Assembly (NCBI GenBank): GCA_934456315.1
Contig: CAKSHG010000099.1
Span: 1-7,516, forward strand
Reading direction: 5' to 3'
DNA: 7,516 nt
Source: an uncultured Oscillospiraceae bacterium
GTDB lineage: Bacteria > Bacillota > Clostridia > Oscillospirales > Ruminococcaceae
Shown here: positions 5,540 to 7,516 of the stretch, piece after piece
Numbering within the stretch: position 1 is the first letter of the stretch
How the letters are laid out: every line of letters starts with the position of its first letter
Notes under the pieces: generated by a model
Seen by the model: only the letters and a program-made list of their open reading frames with translations
The model's database searches: none
What the model was told of the DNA's origin: nothing
Program-made: the position numbers and the translations under genes

Positions 5540-6478
5540 ATGAAAAAGATATTATTCGACAGTGAAAAAGACGGATTTTACGGAACATACTATGAAAATC
5601 CCCGCGGTGCTGACTGCACGATGATAGGTCTGTTCGGGGACGACCCCAACGATTATATGGCAAAGTGCGGAGTCAGATGGCTGCATAAGAACGGCGTCAA
5701 CGCGCTGTGCATGTCCCCGGGGAAAAAGAATTACAGCCACGTTAACATGCCCCTGGAGCGTTACGGGACAGCCATTGAGTGGCTGAAGGCTCACGGCACC
5801 AGGAAGTTCGGCATTATGGGAATGAGCACGGCGGGAATGGATTCACTCGTCGCGGCTTCGTATTTCCCCGATATAACGCTGACGTTCGGGCTTACCGCCA
5901 GCGATTTCGTGTGGCAGGGATTCGAGCAGGGCAAAAAGGACGGCTGCGGGGAATGGCCCGTTCCCGGAGCCTCAACGCTATCCTGGAAAGGCGAACCGCT
6001 CCCCTATATGCCGTTTGTGTATCAGCACCCGGACTACTGGAACATGATACAGGAGGAAACTAAAGGCTCCGGGGATTTCATGCGCTCTACCTGCCTGTTT
6101 ATTGAATCCGAAAAAGCCAGGGAGCACTCCGAAGATGAAATGATCAAAATCGAGAATATCAACGGGAAGCTGTTCCTCATCGGCGCCGACGATGATTCCT
6201 TCTGGGAGGCGGGAAAATACGTCCGCAGAATGGATAAGCGCCTGAAAGAGCGCCCGCACAAATGCGAGTACGAAGCGCTTGCCTATGAGCACGGAACACA
6301 TTTCGTGCTGCCGGAATCGCTGCTGCGCGCAGCGCTCCCGGTGGGTCTGAAATTTGTGCTGCGATTCGTTTTCAGGGCAGCGAGGGAGTATCCGAACGAG
6401 TGCGAGCAGACCAGAAAGGATATAGACGCCAGGCTATCCGCCGCTCTGAAGGAATGGATATCCGATTCGGGGATATGA
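5540..6478 (+). CDS. Alpha/beta hydrolase, BAAT / acyl-CoA thioester hydrolase C-terminal-like
   Basis: A 312-residue cytoplasmic protein with no signal peptide. The nucleophile elbow is KFGIMGMSTAGMDSLVAAS with Ser96 in G-M-S-T-A, followed by a helix. The acid is in LFLIGADDDSFWEAG (Asp217-219), whose DD-x-x-W spacing is characteristic of the BAAT_C/dienelactone-like group. The histidine is His251 or His254 in YEHGTHFVLP. The order Ser, Asp, His and the length between them fit a catalytic alpha/beta hydrolase acting on an ester or thioester. The exact substrate is unknown. AGGAG (5530-5534) precedes the ATG by five bases. The gene stands alone, driven by its own dyad-bearing promoter, and converges with the tetR gene at 6545-7153. 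The fifth residue of the elbow is Ala where Gly is usual. Confidence 0.8.
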   Translation: MKKILFDSEKDGFYGTYYENPRGADCTMIGLFGDDPNDYMAKCGVRWLHKNGVNALCMSPGKKNYSHVNMPLERYGTAIEWLKAHGTRKFGIMGMSTAGMDSLVAASYFPDITLTFGLTASDFVWQGFEQGKKDGCGEWPVPGASTLSWKGEPLPYMPFVYQHPDYWNMIQEETKGSGDFMRSTCLFIESEKAREHSEDEMIKIENINGKLFLIGADDDSFWEAGKYVRRMDKRLKERPHKCEYEALAYEHGTHFVLPESLLRAALPVGLKFVLRFVFRAAREYPNECEQTRKDIDARLSAALKEWISDSGI

Positions 6479-6544
6479 GCCGCTTATCCGTAAAGAAATG
6501 ATTTGCACAGGCTCTATTCCCGCTCCTCCATCTGTATGTACATT

Positions 6545-7153
6545 TCAGCGCGTTCCTTTCCCGGTATCTTCATTTGCGCAAAGGTAGTCCAGCATCAGGT
6601 CGAATATCGCCCGGAGGTTCCGCCCGAACGCTTCCTGGCAGAATGCGTTCCGGTTTTCTATCGCCAGGTTCACGAGCTTTGCAAAATTGGCGATGTAGGC
6701 GTAGTCCACGTCGGGACGTATCCCGTCCACATAGCCCAGCGCCAGCTTTGCGTTCTTCACCGCGTGTTCCTGGGAAAAGTACTTTCTGGTTTCCTCCATT
6801 TCCTGCATGAGCGTTATGTCGTCAGCGGAGAAATGAAATGAAAATGCGGTGTCAGGACGGAAAAGCTCCATGTAGTAATTATAGAATTCGGTCACCGGTA
6901 TCTTGTCGCGTCCGTCGAACTTTTTCCGCAGCTCGCGTTCCGAAGCGGCGTCGAAGTCGTCCATTATCGCAGCCACAAGCTCACCCTTGGTGGCGTAGAA
7001 GTTGTAGAAAGTCCCCTTTGCAATGCCGACGCTCTCTGCAAGCTCGGCGACCGTCGTTTTGCGTATCCCTTTCGCTTCAAAGAGCCGCAGGGCGGCTTCC
7101 TTTATCTGGGCGCTTATCTCGCGGCGTTTTTTCTCGCTGAATATCACTGGCAT
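6545..7153 (-). CDS. TetR/AcrR family transcriptional regulator (second)
   Basis: A 202-residue regulator. The DNA-binding domain (about 10-60) shows EISAQIKEAALRLFEAKG, then the helix-turn-helix TTVAELAESVGIAKGTFYNFY and the closing ATKGELV, all close to TetR consensus. The GTFYNFY wording is that of the AcrR/FadR-like majority. The C-terminal ligand domain is helical and unassigned. AGGAGG (minus strand, at 7162-7167) lies eight bases before the ATG. The gene is convergent with the hydrolase and divergent from a further TetR gene at 7428, sharing the intergenic control region. Its own promoter carries a TGAC-N15-GTCA dyad at the start site, so autorepression is likely. Whether it controls the hydrolase is open: the hydrolase promoter does not carry this dyad. 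Confidence 0.9.
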   Translation of the reverse strand: MPVIFSEKKRREISAQIKEAALRLFEAKGIRKTTVAELAESVGIAKGTFYNFYATKGELVAAIMDDFDAASERELRKKFDGRDKIPVTEFYNYYMELFRPDTAFSFHFSADDITLMQEMEETRKYFSQEHAVKNAKLALGYVDGIRPDVDYAYIANFAKLVNLAIENRNAFCQEAFGRNLRAIFDLMLDYLCANEDTGKGTR

Positions 7154-7172
7154 TATCGTTTCCTCCTGCCTT

Positions 7173-7201
7173 AAATGACTGATTTACAATATTGGTCATT
7201 T
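7173..7201. promoter_or_regulatory. Operator of the minus-strand tetR gene
   Basis: Perfect arms AAATGAC (7173-7179) and GTCATTT (7195-7201) separated by 15 bp. On the minus strand it runs from just after the -10 box to just before the ribosome binding site, covering the expected transcription start. Typical spot for self-repression. Confidence 0.65.
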
Positions 7202-7203
7202 GC

Positions 7204-7233
7204 ATTATATCACACTAACTCACCGCTTGTCAA
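7204..7233 (-). promoter_or_regulatory. Promoter of the minus-strand tetR gene
   Basis: On the minus strand, perfect TTGACA (7233-7228) and perfect TATAAT (7209-7204) with an 18-bp spacer containing AGTTAGTG. Transcription would start near 7197 within the dyad at 7173-7201. Confidence 0.75.
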
Positions 7234-7349
7234 GAGCTTAACCAAAAAAGCGGCTGCCCGGAAAATCAGCCCGGGTCAACTCTGTTGTCTGATTTGTACA
7301 AACGGCGGAGGGAAAATCCGGCGGTATCGACAAAAATGCGAAATGCCGA

Positions 7350-7378
7350 TTGACAAACGGGTTAGTTGGTGCTAATAT
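7350..7378 (+). promoter_or_regulatory. Promoter of the rightmost tetR gene
   Basis: TTGACA at 7350-7355 and TAATAT at 7373-7378, spaced 17 bp. The spacer and -10 hold GTTAGT-TGGT-GCTAAT, a near-dyad. From the -35 box onward it resembles the divergent promoter (TTGACAA-R-CGG, then AGTT-R-GTG, then the TATA part), as if the two promoters were related. Expected start near 7385. Confidence 0.7.
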
Positions 7379-7383
7379 AGTCC

Positions 7384-7411
7384 TGTGACCAAAACGATAG
7401 AAATGGTCACA
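7384..7411. promoter_or_regulatory. Operator of the rightmost tetR gene
   Basis: Perfect arms TGTGACC (7384-7390) and GGTCACA (7405-7411) with a 14-bp centre, starting at the expected +1 and ending just before the ribosome binding site. The TGAC...GTCA core spans 24 bp, compared with 23 bp in the divergent operator. Confidence 0.6.
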
Positions 7412-7427
7412 GAAGGGGGGCGGCGCT

Positions 7428-7516
7428 GTGCCGAACGCATTTACCGACGAGGAAGCGGAACGTATCCGCAGCGGGCTTATACAGGCAGGAATGCGGCTTA
7501 GCAGGGAGCTTGGACT
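7428..7516 (+). CDS. TetR-like regulator, N-terminal part only (cut by window end)
   Basis: GTG at 7428 preceded by AAGGGGGG (7413-7420) at seven bases. The 29 full codons visible read VPNAFTDEEAERIRSGL and then IQAGMRLSREL. This matches the first helix of TetR-type regulators and lines up with the opening of the protein at 6545-7153 (P..F...E...I......A..L...G). The helix-turn-helix itself lies beyond the window. GTG is the only start with a good ribosome binding site. The TetR call rests on this short stretch and on the operator-bearing promoter. Confidence 0.6.
   Translation, partial: MPNAFTDEEAERIRSGLIQAGMRLSRELG

Noticed and set aside
6503..6841. Plus-strand open frame opposite the minus-strand tetR
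   Set aside because: No ribosome binding site or family signature; fully explained by the strong TetR frame on the other strand.
7244..7275. Minus-strand hairpin (GGCTG/CAGCC) followed by six Ts as an intrinsic terminator
   Set aside because: The stem is only five pairs with a ten-base loop, an alternative CCCGG/CCGGG pairing competes, and no minus-strand gene is known upstream of it in the window.
7361..7376. GTTAGT-TGGT-GCTAAT as a second site for the regulator of the hydrolase leader dyad
   Set aside because: The arms are imperfect and lie inside a promoter spacer that resembles the divergent promoter, so similarity may reflect promoter kinship; kept only as a remark.

Overview
The window reads as a chromosomal accessory stretch of a Gram-positive anaerobe of the Bacillota, most likely a gut or rumen Clostridia of the Ruminococcus/Oscillospiraceae type. 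This is inferred from strong AGGAG-type ribosome binding sites, consensus sigma-A promoters, mixed GC content, an ECF-type ATPase remnant, and a large FtsX-type permease with DG-heptad stalks. No genus can be fixed from the sequence alone.

Layout. Positions 1-167 (minus strand) hold the start-less remnant of an ATPase of the cobalt/ECF type, cut off by the window edge on one side and by an in-frame stop on the other. Positions 291-4909 (plus strand) form a self-contained module: a TetR/AcrR regulator (412-1038), an ABC ATPase (1242-1943) and a 988-residue FtsX-family permease (1943-4909) that overlaps the ATPase by one base. The same 17-bp dyad (consensus ACATAAC-NNN-GTTATGT) occurs four times, twice before the regulator and twice before the ATPase. 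This predicts that the regulator represses both itself and the exporter. The permease carries two blocks of exact seven-residue repeats ending in Asp-Gly, nine and ten units long, separated by a short tip.

Positions 4910-5539 contain no convincing protein gene. They do contain a perfect 32-nt palindrome, a near-consensus promoter with no obvious gene behind it, a possible 55-codon frame without a ribosome binding site, and a 10-bp perfect long-range stem. A structured RNA is a reasonable guess. A second promoter with a 29-bp dyad at its start point and another dyad in the leader then drives an alpha/beta hydrolase of the BAAT/dienelactone type (5540-6478).

The right end is a divergent pair of TetR regulators: a complete one on the minus strand (6545-7153), convergent with the hydrolase, and one on the plus strand cut by the window end (7428-7516). 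Their promoters resemble each other, and each has a TGAC-N15/16-GTCA dyad at the transcription start, suggesting related regulators.

The common theme is drug- or envelope-stress-style transcriptional control. Every complete plus-strand module and the divergent pair has a dyad placed between the -10 box and the ribosome binding site. All functions are read from motifs; no database search was possible.
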